Below are positions 12,101 to 20,711 of a stretch of DNA of 64,000 bases, in pieces (position 1 is the stretch's first letter; the number at the start of each line of letters is the position of its first letter). The notes beneath the pieces were generated by a model. That model did no database searches, was not told where the DNA came from, and saw nothing but the letters and a program-made list of their open reading frames with translations. Both the position numbers and the translations under genes were made by a program. Origin of the DNA: Acinetobacter suaedae (lineage in GTDB: Bacteria > Pseudomonadota > Gammaproteobacteria > Pseudomonadales > Moraxellaceae); NCBI RefSeq assembly GCF_008630915.1, contig NZ_CP043909.1, positions 2,542,001-2,606,000 of the forward strand, in the 5' to 3' direction.

Positions 12101-12556
12101 TAGACGGCTAATCATGCCCTGCTCAATCACCGCATAAGAACGCGGCCCCAAGCCTGTACCCAAGAAAATATCGGTAATATCACGACGACGACATCGTGTA
12201 CCATTTAAGAAGTATTCTGACTTACCTTCACGCGTGACTTGGCGACGAACAGCAAGCTCATTGTAAGCATTATAAGCGCCGCCTAATTTGCCATAGGTAT
12301 TATCAAAACGAAGTTCTACACTGGCCACACCGACAGGCTTTCGCTTGGATGTCCCTGTGAAAATAACATCCTGCATACTACCGCCACGCAATTGACGTGC
12401 GTTGGACTCGCCCATAACCCAACGAATCGCATCAATGACATTCGACTTTCCACAACCGTTCGGCCCAACAACCGCAGTACGGTTGGCCTTAAAATGTAAA
12501 GTGGTACTATCGGCAAAAGATTTAAAGCCTGAAAGTTTTAAACTGCTTAAACGCAT
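9107..12556 (-). CDS. smc: Chromosome segregation protein SMC
   Basis: SMC is the ATPase of the condensin complex that compacts and segregates the chromosome. The 1149-residue protein has Walker A GPNGCGKS (residues 31-38), then a long coiled coil, a hinge in the middle (about 500-650), a second coiled coil, the ABC signature LLSGGEKTLTALAL and Walker B FCVLDEVDAPLDDA near the C-terminus. The coiled coil is unusually rich in glutamine, with runs such as LQQQQQSL around residues 665-695. It starts 10 bp after the GntR regulator gene stop and overlaps the zipA Shine-Dalgarno region, so all are likely co-transcribed. Partners ScpA and ScpB are not in the window. Confidence 0.96.
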   Translation of the reverse strand: MRLSSLKLSGFKSFADSTTLHFKANRTAVVGPNGCGKSNVIDAIRWVMGESNARQLRGGSMQDVIFTGTSKRKPVGVASVELRFDNTYGKLGGAYNAYNELAVRRQVTREGKSEYFLNGTRCRRRDITDIFLGTGLGPRSYAVIEQGMISRLVEAKPEEMRVFIEEAAGVSRYQARRRETLQHLEHTEQNLARLEDIAVELKSQLRTLKRQSEAAIQYKTLESQIRHLKIEILSFQANQSHKLQQEYTVEMTDLGERFKLVRSESNTIEHDLEATSALFQRLIQQSSPLQQEWQQAEKKLAELKMTLEQKQSLFQQNSSSLAQLEQQKLQTKERLQLSELQVETLSTQFDEQNETLLALEQQTQSSEQNFTDVQAQQKQAQQQFEQLKTQVEQQQQKKLQMAAQIEQLTKNVLRLEQQKQTLQAQTSQIRAQVQNDEKEQLEQLQQQLQQEIVLLETAIDQLQYEVQTQQDQQQLNKTDLQSLKTEIQVLLAEQKNLNQFVAKQSPKHDQNAVRLMQSLRLTAQGKAHAVIIEKFLAKWLQAQLIESGQTFQEDVARQLKSSTQQKIQIQQLRCLSDFIEAPQSSLWANVAVADDLTTALGYQSDLNHAQSILTLDGYHIGADWMIGLHYDEDSQSAQGVLSHQVRLEEIEQQLAEKQPQLLDLENQFSQQQQSLQQQQLTLQQQQQSLKQKQKELQQLDVQIAKLQSTAQAFVVQQQQLADQLKQLDVQLEEDAMQRDDLEIDLHALALKLEAVLPNYKTLQFQVESLNEQLDEQQQQLTQQQQQRETLRRQTSQANQQIELLEKDISFLKTQYRQIIEQIEQAKKFVDPIQLELPNLESQFQEQFQQTEKLQKNWSEWQLELNQVQEKQQHLTEQRHQAQQKDEQVREQLEKKRLAWQAAKSDREHYLDQLKELNAEALQDVSIEIKEHQQKLEKAQQQFEKIGAVNLAASQEYEEVSQRFDELNHQMQDLQNTVDQLKDAMKSIDQETRKLFMTTFDQVNQELQTLFPKVFGGGEATLSLEDDWQSGVKLMARPPGKRNSSLALLSGGEKTLTALALVFAIFRLNPAPFCVLDEVDAPLDDANVQRYCNLVKELSEQVQFIYITHNKLAMTMATDLLGVTMPEPGTSKLVTVDLEQAKEYGLVAES

Positions 12557-12566
12557 ACTGCCCTAA

Positions 12567-13262
12567 CTAACGGCGTGAGCGTCTCGCCCAAGCCAATTCA
12601 ATCTGTTTCATACGTGTCAGAGATTCCAACACAAGGTTACGCAAGTGTCGACAAAAATCTTCCATAAATAAAGCAGCTTGTTGTGATTTTCGGATCAAAA
12701 TAGCATCAATCACGAGCTTAAATAGCGTAAATGATTCTTGCAGCTCACGACGTGAGGTATTTAAGGTCAAAAAATAACTACGACGCAGAGATGGCAACAG
12801 TTCTTTATAGAACTGCATGAGATATGGATTTGCCACCATGTCATGTTGTTCTGCTAAATAATTAAAAATTGCGTCATAGAATTTCTCGATATCCCCTGCT
12901 CTTACGAATTCAACCAACTGATCTAACATGGCTTGTAGTTGTTCAGCTTCGTTAACACGCCATGTCTCACTAATCCGCTGCACAATATGCCCAAGCACCA
13001 TGACATTAGTATCAAACAAGGCTTTAACCTGTTGTGCTGACATTTCAGAAACAATCGCACCACGACGTGGGAAAATTTCGATCAGATAAGTACGTTCTAG
13101 TAATAATAATGCTTCACGGACAGAACCCCGACTGACATCCAATTCTTTAGCGATACGTAATTCTTGGATGCGTTCACCCTCAACCAACTCACCGCTAATG
13201 ATTTGTTCACTAATATATTTTGCAATCTGTTCAGAAAGACTATCAGCCTCTTCAAGATTCAT
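12567..13262 (-). CDS. GntR-family transcriptional regulator (FadR/FCD type)
   Basis: A 231-residue regulator with an N-terminal winged helix (GERIQELRIAKELDVSRGSVREALLLLE, given here as GERIQELRIAKEL and DVSRGSVREALLLLE) and an all-helical C-terminal ligand domain. A GntR regulator directly before smc-zipA-ligA is also found in Pseudomonas, so the linkage is old, but the effector and targets are unknown. The frame begins at a TTG at 13298; the ATG at 13262 has GAGG five bases upstream and gives the compact N-terminus, so I use it. The stop is 10 bp before smc, indicating one transcription unit and possible autoregulation of the block. Confidence 0.88.
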   Translation of the reverse strand: MNLEEADSLSEQIAKYISEQIISGELVEGERIQELRIAKELDVSRGSVREALLLLERTYLIEIFPRRGAIVSEMSAQQVKALFDTNVMVLGHIVQRISETWRVNEAEQLQAMLDQLVEFVRAGDIEKFYDAIFNYLAEQHDMVANPYLMQFYKELLPSLRRSYFLTLNTSRRELQESFTLFKLVIDAILIRKSQQAALFMEDFCRHLRNLVLESLTRMKQIELAWARRSRR

Positions 13263-13631
13263 GGGCCCCTCGCTATCTTTGTTATACGCATTGTCCAATG
13301 CTATTTGCGCTTTTTTGTTTTAACTGATCTTGCGCTATAAATTCTATATCATTGTCTGACAATTTTATTGCTTTTTAAGCCAATGCAAAGGGAAAAAACC
13401 ATTTTCCCTTCTATTTTCAGTAAAAACCTTAACTTTTCTATTTTTAATATCAAATATTTATGTATTAATTTTAGCGATCAACCATACATCTGAAATATAG
13501 AATCAACAAAAATATTTATTGATACAAATCACACTAAATAAAATTTAATCAAAATAAGTCACATAAAATACATATTCATCTAGGTAATTTCCAATAGGTG
13601 CACAAAAGCTGCATTTTTTTAACCAAAGGGC
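13263..13631. other. AT-rich intergenic region upstream of the GntR gene
   Basis: About 370 bp containing the promoter for the GntR-smc-zipA-ligA unit. Apart from the two hairpins annotated separately I see no gene or repeat. Confidence 0.55.
13388..13410 (-). terminator. Hairpin downstream of the TauE/SafE gene
   Basis: AAGGGAAAA and TTTTCCCTT around a 5-nt loop. It lies between the stop of the permease gene and the GntR gene, both on the minus strand, and could be a back-up terminator. Confidence 0.4.
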
Positions 13632-13646
13632 TTAAAAAAGCCCTTT
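13625..13646 (-). terminator. Hairpin overlapping the TauE/SafE stop codon
   Basis: AAAGGGCTT and AAGCCCTTT around AAAA include the last codons and the stop of the permease gene. It lacks a clear T run on the minus strand, so it may act as a 3'-end stabiliser or a weak terminator. Confidence 0.4.
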
Positions 13647-14432
13647 ATATACAAAATAACAGCCTACTGTGACCAACAGCCCTGCAAAACATTTTTTTAA
13701 CATCGCTGGAGACAAACGGTGTGCCACGCGTGCACCGACTTTCGCTGTAATAAAGCTCATTATGCTAATGCCTATAAAAGCATAAATATGAACATAACCA
13801 ATGGTATTTGGCACCTCTACTTGCTGTTTAGTACCAAACCACATAAACCCCACTGCACCAGCAACCGCAATCGGTAAACCACATGCCGCAGAAGTTGCGA
13901 CTGCTTTTTGCATTACCACACCATATCGATTCAAGAAAGGAACTGTTAAGCTCCCCCCACCGATACCAAAAATTGCAGATGCGGCCCCAATTCCGCCTCC
14001 AGCAGCAAATTGAATCGGTGCAGATGGTAAATGGCGATTTGGGTCTACTACACCATGTGCACCTCTAAACATCTTAAATGCCATCCAAATTGCAAATATA
14101 CCGATCACCAATTGCAAATGCTGACCAGACATAAGATCTGCAATGCCAGCACCTAAAAATGAACCTAAAACCAAACCCGGTGCTAAATTACGAAAAACCG
14201 ACCACAAGACTGCCCCTTTTTTATGATGAGCCATCACTGAACTGATCGAAGTCACAATAATCGTCGCCAAAGATGTTCCTACGGCAATATGCATGATGAC
14301 GTTAGGGTCATAGTTCAGTTGAGTAAAGACAATATATAAAATTGGAACAATAATTAATCCACCACCCACACCAAATAGCCCTGCGGTAAATCCAGCAATT
14401 GCACCAATCAACAAATATATGATTAACTCCAT
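13632..14432 (-). CDS. TauE/SafE-family membrane permease (sulfite/organosulfonate exporter-like)
   Basis: A 266-residue integral membrane protein with about eight hydrophobic segments. Two related glycine-rich motifs, GLFGVGGGLIIVPIL near residue 20 and AIFGIGGGSLTVPFL near 160, mark the duplicated halves of the TauE/SafE family (formerly DUF81). Members export sulfite, sulfoacetate or related anions, but substrate cannot be assigned here because there are no sulfur-metabolism neighbours. The gene is divergent from birA with only 25 bp between the two start codons, so at least one promoter must lie inside the other gene. Confidence 0.88.
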   Translation of the reverse strand: MELIIYLLIGAIAGFTAGLFGVGGGLIIVPILYIVFTQLNYDPNVIMHIAVGTSLATIIVTSISSVMAHHKKGAVLWSVFRNLAPGLVLGSFLGAGIADLMSGQHLQLVIGIFAIWMAFKMFRGAHGVVDPNRHLPSAPIQFAAGGGIGAASAIFGIGGGSLTVPFLNRYGVVMQKAVATSAACGLPIAVAGAVGFMWFGTKQQVEVPNTIGYVHIYAFIGISIMSFITAKVGARVAHRLSPAMLKKCFAGLLVTVGCYFVYKGLF

Positions 14433-14457
14433 AAATACATGACCACTCTACTTAAAA

Positions 14458-15213
14458 ATGATGGATGATTTCGTAACACGTCAACTACAGCAATTGCTTA
14501 GTGCCAAAGGCCAATTTCCCGAAGTGGTTTTACTTAAAACCAAAACCACCTCAACCAATGATGATATGCGTGAAATTGCTCAAAAAGGCATAAGCACAGG
14601 ATTGGTGTGCAGTGAACAACAAACTCAAGGTCGAGGTCAACACCAAAGAGTTTGGTCATCACCAGAAGGAAATATTTATTTAAGTACACTCATTCAAAGT
14701 AAAACAGCTTTAGATGGCCGCCTTGCACTTGAAGTTGCGTTAAATATTTTACAAATGCCAACTCTACGTGGTTTAACTCTACAAATAAAATGGCCCAATG
14801 ATTTATATAGTCCCCAAGGTAAATGGGGAGGAATTCTGGTTGAACCGTTATCCAGCAATCAAGCAATCGTCGGGGTGGGTATTAACCTCAATACGCCACC
14901 TGTTGAAAATGCTGATCAACCCATCACATCACTACACATGTTAGGTTTACATCAAATTGACCGACTTGCATTGATTGCAGAGTTATACACAGCAATTCAA
15001 CAAGCAACCCAATGGTTTGAGCATGGCTCTTATAACTTGGCTGAACGCTTCAATCATCATGCGATTTGGATCAACCAACACGTTGAATTTGAACACACTC
15101 AAGGTAAAGTTCAAGGAATTTTTCAAGGGATTTCAAATGATGGTGCTGTCCTCATTCAGACAGACCAAACACAAACTTTTTATCAAGGTCGGTTAAGACT
15201 TGCATCTCTCTAA
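14458..15213 (+). CDS. birA: Biotin-[acetyl-CoA-carboxylase] ligase, catalytic domain only
   Basis: BirA makes biotinyl-AMP and attaches biotin to the AccB subunit. The 251-residue protein has [12 protein letters not shown], the biotin/ATP loop [16 protein letters not shown] with the catalytic lysine, GGILVE and GVGINLN, then a small C-terminal SH3-like domain. The N-terminal winged helix of bifunctional BirA is absent, and an in-frame stop lies at 14440 just upstream, so the gene is not 5'-truncated by start choice. This is a monofunctional ligase that cannot repress the bio genes at the left of the window. No Shine-Dalgarno is visible before ATG-ATG at 14458. The coaX start follows 14 bp after its stop. 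Confidence 0.92.
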   Translation: MMDDFVTRQLQQLLSAKGQFPEVVLLKTKTTSTNDDMREIAQKGISTGLVCSEQQTQGRGQHQRVWSSPEGNIYLSTLIQSKTALDGRLALEVALNILQMPTLRGLTLQIKWPNDLYSPQGKWGGILVEPLSSNQAIVGVGINLNTPPVENADQPITSLHMLGLHQIDRLALIAELYTAIQQATQWFEHGSYNLAERFNHHAIWINQHVEFEHTQGKVQGIFQGISNDGAVLIQTDQTQTFYQGRLRLASL

Positions 15214-15227
15214 GGAATAAACCACTT

Positions 15228-15971
15228 ATGAAAAGTTTATGGCTAGACATTGGCAATACACGCCTCAAATACTGGATGACCGAAGGTGAACATGTATTTG
15301 AGCATGCTGCTGAACTACACTTGCAATCACCTGCAGATCTACTCTTGGGTTTGATTCAACATTTTCGTCACCAAAACCTTAGTCGTGTCGGCATTTCTTC
15401 CGTCTTAGATTATGAAAATAATCAACGTATTCAAAGTATTCTTAGTATTCTTGATATACCCGTCATTTTTGCAAAAGTGCATGCAGATTATGCAGGTCTA
15501 AAATGTGGCTATGATGTGCCAAGCCAACTCGGTATTGATCGTTGGTTACAAGTTTTGGCTGTTGCCCAAACAAATGAAAACTATTGTGTAATTGGTTGTG
15601 GAACCGCATTAACAATCGACTTAGTAGAGGGTATGCAGCATCTCGGTGGGTACATTTTACCTAACTTATATTTGCAACGAGATGCACTCATCCAAAATAC
15701 CAAAGGCATTAAAATTCCTGATTCTGCTTTTGATAATTTAAAACCCGGACACAACACTGTCGATGCCGTCCATCATGGCATTTTATTGGGACTAATCAGT
15801 AGCATTGATCAAATTATGCAGCAATCTCCGAAAAAGCTCATTTTAACAGGTGGAGATGCGAATTTATTTGCGAAGTTCCTGAATCATTATCAACCACGAG
15901 TTGAATCAGATTTGCTACTAAAGGGCTTACGACAATATGTTCAACTCAATTCAACTTTGAGTAATGTCTAA
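15228..15971 (+). CDS. coaX: Type III pantothenate kinase
   Basis: CoaX phosphorylates pantothenate, the first step of coenzyme A synthesis. The 247-residue protein has the ASKHA-fold motifs of the type III enzyme: [12 protein letters not shown] at residues 5-16, [12 protein letters not shown] in the middle and [11 protein letters not shown] after it. The start ATG at 15228 has AAGGA nine bases upstream. It follows birA by 14 bp, a birA-coaX pairing also known from Pseudomonas. A long perfect terminator hairpin follows. Confidence 0.93.
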   Translation: MKSLWLDIGNTRLKYWMTEGEHVFEHAAELHLQSPADLLLGLIQHFRHQNLSRVGISSVLDYENNQRIQSILSILDIPVIFAKVHADYAGLKCGYDVPSQLGIDRWLQVLAVAQTNENYCVIGCGTALTIDLVEGMQHLGGYILPNLYLQRDALIQNTKGIKIPDSAFDNLKPGHNTVDAVHHGILLGLISSIDQIMQQSPKKLILTGGDANLFAKFLNHYQPRVESDLLLKGLRQYVQLNSTLSNV

Positions 15972-15992
15972 ATAACCATAAAAAACTAGAAA

Positions 15993-16027
15993 AATTTAAA
16001 AAGGCGCATTATGCGCCTTTTTAAATT
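15993..16027. terminator. Bidirectional terminator between coaX and ffh
   Basis: A 17-bp perfect inverted repeat, AATTTAAAAAGGCGCAT and its complement, with one central T, flanked by A and T runs between convergent genes. Confidence 0.9.
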
Positions 16028-16036
16028 GCTGGTGAA

Positions 16037-17446
16037 TTATTTTTTGGAATCATTATTTCCAAATAACGGTCCCATACCACCGCCACCACCAAATTGTTTT
16101 TGCATATTGCCTAGTGATTTAAGCATCTTGCTCATACCTGATGGATTGGCGAACTTCTTCATCATTTTCGCCATCTGAGCTTGCTGTTTAATGAGTTTAT
16201 TTACTTCAGCGACATCCATACCACAACCTGCAGCAATACGCTTTTTACGACTTGGATTCATCAAATCAGGGTTACGACGCTCTTTAATCGTCATCGACTG
16301 AATGATTGCTTCCATACGTTTCACTTGCTTTTCTGGGTTTGCTTTTTCAATCGCCTCTTGGATACCTGAGTTACTCATACCTGGCAACTTGTCCAAGAAG
16401 CCCATCATGCCGCCCATTTTACTCATTTGCTCAAATTGCATCAGCATATCTTCAAAGTTGAAGGTACCGCCCTTTTGCAATTTTTTCGCCATTTTTTCGG
16501 CTTTTTCTTTGTCGATCTTGCGTTCAACTTCTTCGACCAAAGAAAGGACGTCACCCATACCCAAGATACGTTGTGCAACACGGTCTGGATGGAATGGTTC
16601 AAGCGCATCCAGTTTCTCACCAATACCCAAGAACTTGATTGGCTTGCCTGTGATAGCACGAACAGAAAGTGCAGCACCACCGCGTGCATCACCATCTGTT
16701 TTTGTCAGAATCACACCAGTAAGTGCTAATGCATCGTTAAATGCTTTTGCCGTATTCGCAGCATCCTGACCTGTCATCGCATCAACGACAAACAAAGTCT
16801 CTGTCGGCTTAACCGCAGCATGCAATTCTTTAATTTCATCCATCATGTCTTCATCGACATGGAGACGACCTGCAGTATCAACAATCAAAACATCAGCAAA
16901 TTGAATCTTCGCTTGTTCAATCGCACGGTTGACAATATCAATTGGTCTTTCAGATGCTTGCGATGGAATAAAACCAACACCGACTTCGTTCGATACGGTT
17001 TCTAACTGCTTAATCGCTGCTGGGCGATACACGTCAGCAGAAACTGTCATTACTTTTTTCTTTTGGCGCTCTTTTAAAAAACGTGCCAATTTCGCGGCGG
17101 TTGTGGTTTTACCCGCACCTTGTAAACCAGCAAGGAGGACAACAACAGGTGGCTTAGCACTTAAATCTAAAGTTTCATTTGCCTCACCCATCATCTTGGT
17201 GAGTTCATCATAGACAATTTTTACAAATGCCTGACCAGGAGAAAGCTGTGTCATAACTTCTTGACCGAGTGCTTCTTCCTTCACCTTCGCGATAAATTCA
17301 CGAGTTACAGGTAACGCCACATCGGCTTCAAGAAGTGCCATACGTACTTCACGTAGGGTATCTTTAATATTGTCTTCGGTCAGCTGCCCTGAGCCAGTAA
17401 CATTTCTTAAACTCTGTGTGAGTCGTTCTGTTAAGGTATCAAACAT
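16037..17446 (-). CDS. ffh: Signal recognition particle protein Ffh
   Basis: Ffh binds 4.5S RNA and signal sequences and, with FtsY, delivers inner-membrane proteins co-translationally. The 469-residue protein has the N domain, the GTPase domain with GLQGAGKT (107-114), DTAGR and TKTDGD, and a methionine-rich M domain ending in a glycine-rich tail (QFGGGGGMGP). The 4.5S RNA gene is not in the window. The gene is divergent from the CcsA-like gene ypjD, an arrangement conserved in many gammaproteobacteria. Confidence 0.97.
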   Translation of the reverse strand: MFDTLTERLTQSLRNVTGSGQLTEDNIKDTLREVRMALLEADVALPVTREFIAKVKEEALGQEVMTQLSPGQAFVKIVYDELTKMMGEANETLDLSAKPPVVVLLAGLQGAGKTTTAAKLARFLKERQKKKVMTVSADVYRPAAIKQLETVSNEVGVGFIPSQASERPIDIVNRAIEQAKIQFADVLIVDTAGRLHVDEDMMDEIKELHAAVKPTETLFVVDAMTGQDAANTAKAFNDALALTGVILTKTDGDARGGAALSVRAITGKPIKFLGIGEKLDALEPFHPDRVAQRILGMGDVLSLVEEVERKIDKEKAEKMAKKLQKGGTFNFEDMLMQFEQMSKMGGMMGFLDKLPGMSNSGIQEAIEKANPEKQVKRMEAIIQSMTIKERRNPDLMNPSRKKRIAAGCGMDVAEVNKLIKQQAQMAKMMKKFANPSGMSKMLKSLGNMQKQFGGGGGMGPLFGNNDSKK

Positions 17447-17593
17447 TGCGAAATCCGCTTAAAATGGCTAGTTGCAAAAAAATCTTTCTTAAAATAGAAA
17501 ATTTATGCATAAGATGCTATAGGATACTGTAGTTCGCAGCGAATTTATATCTTATATGGTGAATATTATTCATCCCCCTAAAAAAGGTTTGAC

Positions 17594-18403
17594 ATGATTA
17601 GTCTCCCCTTGGTTTACACAATTTTGGCACTTGTGGCTTATACCAGCTCTTTTTGGTATTTGTTTATTCGTCTAATGTCAAAACGTACACCAAATCTTTG
17701 GTGTTACGGTCTTCTTGTTAGTTTAGGACTGTTATTACACGGTGTAGTTCTCTATCAAGACATGATGACACCAATGGGCATCAACTATGATGTATTTAAT
17801 CTCATCTCGTTCACCTCAGGGCTTATGCTCACCTTGAGTTTAATCCTTAGTCTGATTCGCCCGGTTTTACCTTTAAATCTAATTGGTACACCGGTTGCTG
17901 CATTTGGTTTGATTCTAGGATTTGTATATAGCAAACCAAATCAATTTATTGAGTTGCATAGCCTAGGATTAGATTTACATATTATTTTATCCCTTTCAGC
18001 CTATGCTGTACTTTTAATGGCAACCATTCATGCCGTTCTCTTGTGGTTCCAAGACAGAGAGCTGAAAAAAAAGCAAAAAAAACGGATTTGGGTCAATTTA
18101 CTCCCACCATTCCAAGTGATGGAATCATTACTCTTTGATTTAATTATTACAGGTTTTGGTCTGCTTACTGCCGCTTTATTATTTGGCTTCTTTACCATTG
18201 ATAATTTCTTTGCCCAACACCTTGCGCATAAAACTGCTTTTAGCATTATTTCGTGGTTTTTATATGGTGCTTTATTAATTGGACATTACAAATTTGGTTG
18301 GCGTGGACTTAAAGCCATTCGTTTTACGATTACAGGTTTTATCTTGCTCGCGATTGGTTTTATTGGCAGTAAATTTGTACTCGAAATGATCTTAGGACGT
18401 TAA
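17594..18403 (+). CDS. ypjD: CcsA/YpjD-type cytochrome c assembly family membrane protein
   Basis: A 269-residue inner-membrane protein with about eight membrane segments and the conserved LHIILSLSAYAVL and later SIISWFLYGALLIGHY segments of the cytochrome c assembly (CcmC/CcsA) family. The tryptophan-rich haem-handling motif of true CcmC/CcmF proteins is not evident. Together with its position next to ffh this makes YpjD the best name; its function is unknown. The ATG at 17594 is preceded by AAAGG. A small hairpin with a T run follows at 18430. Confidence 0.82.
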   Translation: MISLPLVYTILALVAYTSSFWYLFIRLMSKRTPNLWCYGLLVSLGLLLHGVVLYQDMMTPMGINYDVFNLISFTSGLMLTLSLILSLIRPVLPLNLIGTPVAAFGLILGFVYSKPNQFIELHSLGLDLHIILSLSAYAVLLMATIHAVLLWFQDRELKKKQKKRIWVNLLPPFQVMESLLFDLIITGFGLLTAALLFGFFTIDNFFAQHLAHKTAFSIISWFLYGALLIGHYKFGWRGLKAIRFTITGFILLAIGFIGSKFVLEMILGR

Positions 18404-18429
18404 GTATTCCATGTGTGAATAAACACTAG

Positions 18430-18464
18430 ACAGCGTTTCTTAAAATGCGTATAACGCTGTTTTC
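18430..18464 (+). terminator. Probable terminator after ypjD
   Basis: ACAGCGTT and AACGCTGT around a 15-nt loop, followed by TTTT. Confidence 0.5.
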
Positions 18465-18483
18465 GCTTAACTAGGTAACCACC

Positions 18484-19413
18484 GTGAAACTTGTACTTGC
18501 CCCAATGGAAGGTCTAACTGATCCCATCATGCGTGATGTTCTCACTCATGTGGGCAGCTTTGATTGGTGCGTGACCGAGTTTATTCGTATTACTGACAGT
18601 GTTCTTCCAGACCATATTTATTATAATTTTTGTCCCGAATTACAAACGGATGGCAAAACCGCTGCGGGTACACCGGTTCATGTTCAATTTCTAGGGAATA
18701 ATCCCGATATGCTGGCAGCGAATGCCGCTAAAGTTGTTGAACTTGGCGCGCCAGCAATTGATCTCAATTTTGGTTGTCCAGCCAAAACGGTCAACCGCCA
18801 TCGTGGTGGTTCAGTACTACTCGATGAACCTGAAACTGTTCATTTATTAGTAAAAGCCGTACGTGACGCTGTACCTTCTCACATCCCTGTTTCAGCCAAA
18901 ATGCGTTTAGGTTATTTGGATGAGAATCATACGATGGAAAATGCTCATGCCATTGAAGATGCTGGTGCTAGTTGGTTAACCGTACATGCGAGAACCAAAG
19001 CGGATGGTTATACTCCGCCCGCATATTGGGAAAAAATCCAACCAATTACTGAAGCACTAAAGATTAATGTGATCGCCAATGGTGAAATTTGGAATAATAC
19101 AGATGCTAAGGCATGTCTGACCCAATCTAACTGTACAGATCTTATGATTGGCCGAGGTGCTGTGACTACCCCAGATTTAACACAGTGTATCCGTCAAAAT
19201 GTTGACCATGCTTTATTAAGTTGGCAAGATTTAGTTGAATTACAACATCGTTTTTTAAGTGGTCAATTTAAAACTGAAATTGGCATGATTGGTCGTTATA
19301 AACAATGGTTAGGTATGATGACCAAAGCATATCCTGAAGCACAAGAGCTTTGGGGACAAGTAAAGCGGCTAAAACAACTGGAGCAGATTATCGCCGCCCT
19401 TCAAACTGCTTAA
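18484..19413 (+). CDS. dusC: tRNA-dihydrouridine(16) synthase DusC
   Basis: This flavoenzyme reduces uridine 16 of tRNA to dihydrouridine. The 309-residue TIM-barrel protein has LAPMEGLTDPIMRD at the N-terminus, LNFGCPAKTVNRHRGG with the catalytic cysteine C98, HARTKADGY and VIANGEIW, in the spacing seen in E. coli DusC (which also uses C98). The pattern distinguishes it from DusA and DusB. The start is a GTG at 18484. No downstream gene on the same strand; a terminator follows at 19491. Confidence 0.92.
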   Translation: MKLVLAPMEGLTDPIMRDVLTHVGSFDWCVTEFIRITDSVLPDHIYYNFCPELQTDGKTAAGTPVHVQFLGNNPDMLAANAAKVVELGAPAIDLNFGCPAKTVNRHRGGSVLLDEPETVHLLVKAVRDAVPSHIPVSAKMRLGYLDENHTMENAHAIEDAGASWLTVHARTKADGYTPPAYWEKIQPITEALKINVIANGEIWNNTDAKACLTQSNCTDLMIGRGAVTTPDLTQCIRQNVDHALLSWQDLVELQHRFLSGQFKTEIGMIGRYKQWLGMMTKAYPEAQELWGQVKRLKQLEQIIAALQTA

Positions 19414-19490
19414 ATTTCCACAACGATATAGTCTCGTATCTACAAGTAAGTGCTATTAGTGCCTTATCCACACCAAAATCCTCGAATAAA

Positions 19491-19530
19491 AAAAGCGACT
19501 CTAAAGTAAATTACTTGAGTCGCTTTTGCT
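19491..19530. terminator. Bidirectional terminator between dusC and the secreted-protein genes
   Basis: AAAAGCGACTC and GAGTCGCTTTT enclose an inner AAGTAA/TTACTT pair, giving one long hairpin with flanking A and T residues. Confidence 0.85.
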
Positions 19531-19551
19531 AAATAAAATAAAGAACTAAAA

Positions 19552-20553
19552 TTATAAACCATTCACTCTCATTCTTAGATTCGTTACTGATGCGCCCGTC
19601 AAACCAAAACTTCCCATAGATGCATTTGGTAAATTATTAAATACATTTGCTTGCTGTGCGTTGTTCGTACCCAGTAACACATTATTTAATTGCAAATTAA
19701 ATTTATCTGTTGTGCCTGCATGTCCAAAAACAAAGCCTCCAGGATTAGTACCGTTAGCACTTTCTATTCCAGCATAAAAACCTGTCAGACCAAAAGGAGA
19801 ACCATTATGCCCAGTAAACTTAAAATCAAAACTTGCACCAATTGGAGCGGTAGTGGCATCACCAGATGTTGCGTAATCAGAGACCAGCATGATATTACAG
19901 CCATCACCCGCTCCACAAATCGAGTCAATTGCACCACCGAACTTGATCATATTTCCTTGCGGTGCTGAACCTAATTGGATATTCATGGTCGGTTTATTTG
20001 CAGCAAATACAATATCAATACCACCTAAACGTAAGATTTCTTTAACATCACTTTTAAGCAAAGTACCAGAACTAAATATGGAATTTTGTGTATAGGTTGT
20101 TCCACTAATACTAGATAAAGCGTTTGCGGCTGCTGCATAGACAGAGAATGGGGAAATTCGTATGCCTGTCACATTGTCATTAAATGCTAGACCAATATTT
20201 ACAAATGCATTGCTTGCTGTACCTGCATCGGTATCTATCGTCGCACGAACACCTAACATGGTTTTTGAGCTACCATTTAAACCAGAAATCTTCACTGGAG
20301 CTTCTGAGCTTTGGCCAGCAACACCAGCAATCACCAATCCAGCTCGATTTGTATAATCTGTAGTCAGACCATCATTATCAATCATTGCTAATTGATTAAA
20401 TTGAATATTGGATTCAACACCAATTGTTAGACCATCTTGTCCTGTCATTGCTGAAAGACTTTGATCATCCATCGGTTGCATTGCTAAAGTCAAAGGACTT
20501 ATACACAGCAATGACAAACATCCTAGTTTTTTATTTTTATTCATTGCCCTCAT
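19552..20553 (-). CDS. Secreted protein with TGQDG N-terminal signature (333 aa)
   Basis: A signal peptide (LGCLSLLCISPLTLA) is followed directly by MQPMDDQSLSAMTGQDGL, the signature shared with four upstream proteins. The remainder is low in charge, rich in Gly, Asn, Ser and Thr and alternates hydrophobic residues, suggesting beta structure; it ends TNLRMRVNGL. An internal short loop, CGAGDGC, could form a disulfide. The signature resembles the DUF6160-type N-terminus, and comparable Acinetobacter proteins carry Fil-type names, but no biochemical role can be read. It is the last of the cluster, 158 bp after the preceding gene. An alternative ATG lies nine bases downstream of 20553. Confidence 0.75.
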   Translation of the reverse strand: MRAMNKNKKLGCLSLLCISPLTLAMQPMDDQSLSAMTGQDGLTIGVESNIQFNQLAMIDNDGLTTDYTNRAGLVIAGVAGQSSEAPVKISGLNGSSKTMLGVRATIDTDAGTASNAFVNIGLAFNDNVTGIRISPFSVYAAAANALSSISGTTYTQNSIFSSGTLLKSDVKEILRLGGIDIVFAANKPTMNIQLGSAPQGNMIKFGGAIDSICGAGDGCNIMLVSDYATSGDATTAPIGASFDFKFTGHNGSPFGLTGFYAGIESANGTNPGGFVFGHAGTTDKFNLQLNNVLLGTNNAQQANVFNNLPNASMGSFGLTGASVTNLRMRVNGL

Positions 20554-20711
20554 CCATAGACAAATGTTTAAAATATGTACTCTAGCTTAGCATAATCTAG
20601 AAAAACCACAATGAGATACGTCCGAAAGTTAGTATTTTACTTTTGCCTGACTTTAATAAATAGCTCCGCCTTTTTAATGCAAGTTGGCCTTACTATCCAA
20701 CCCTATGTAGA

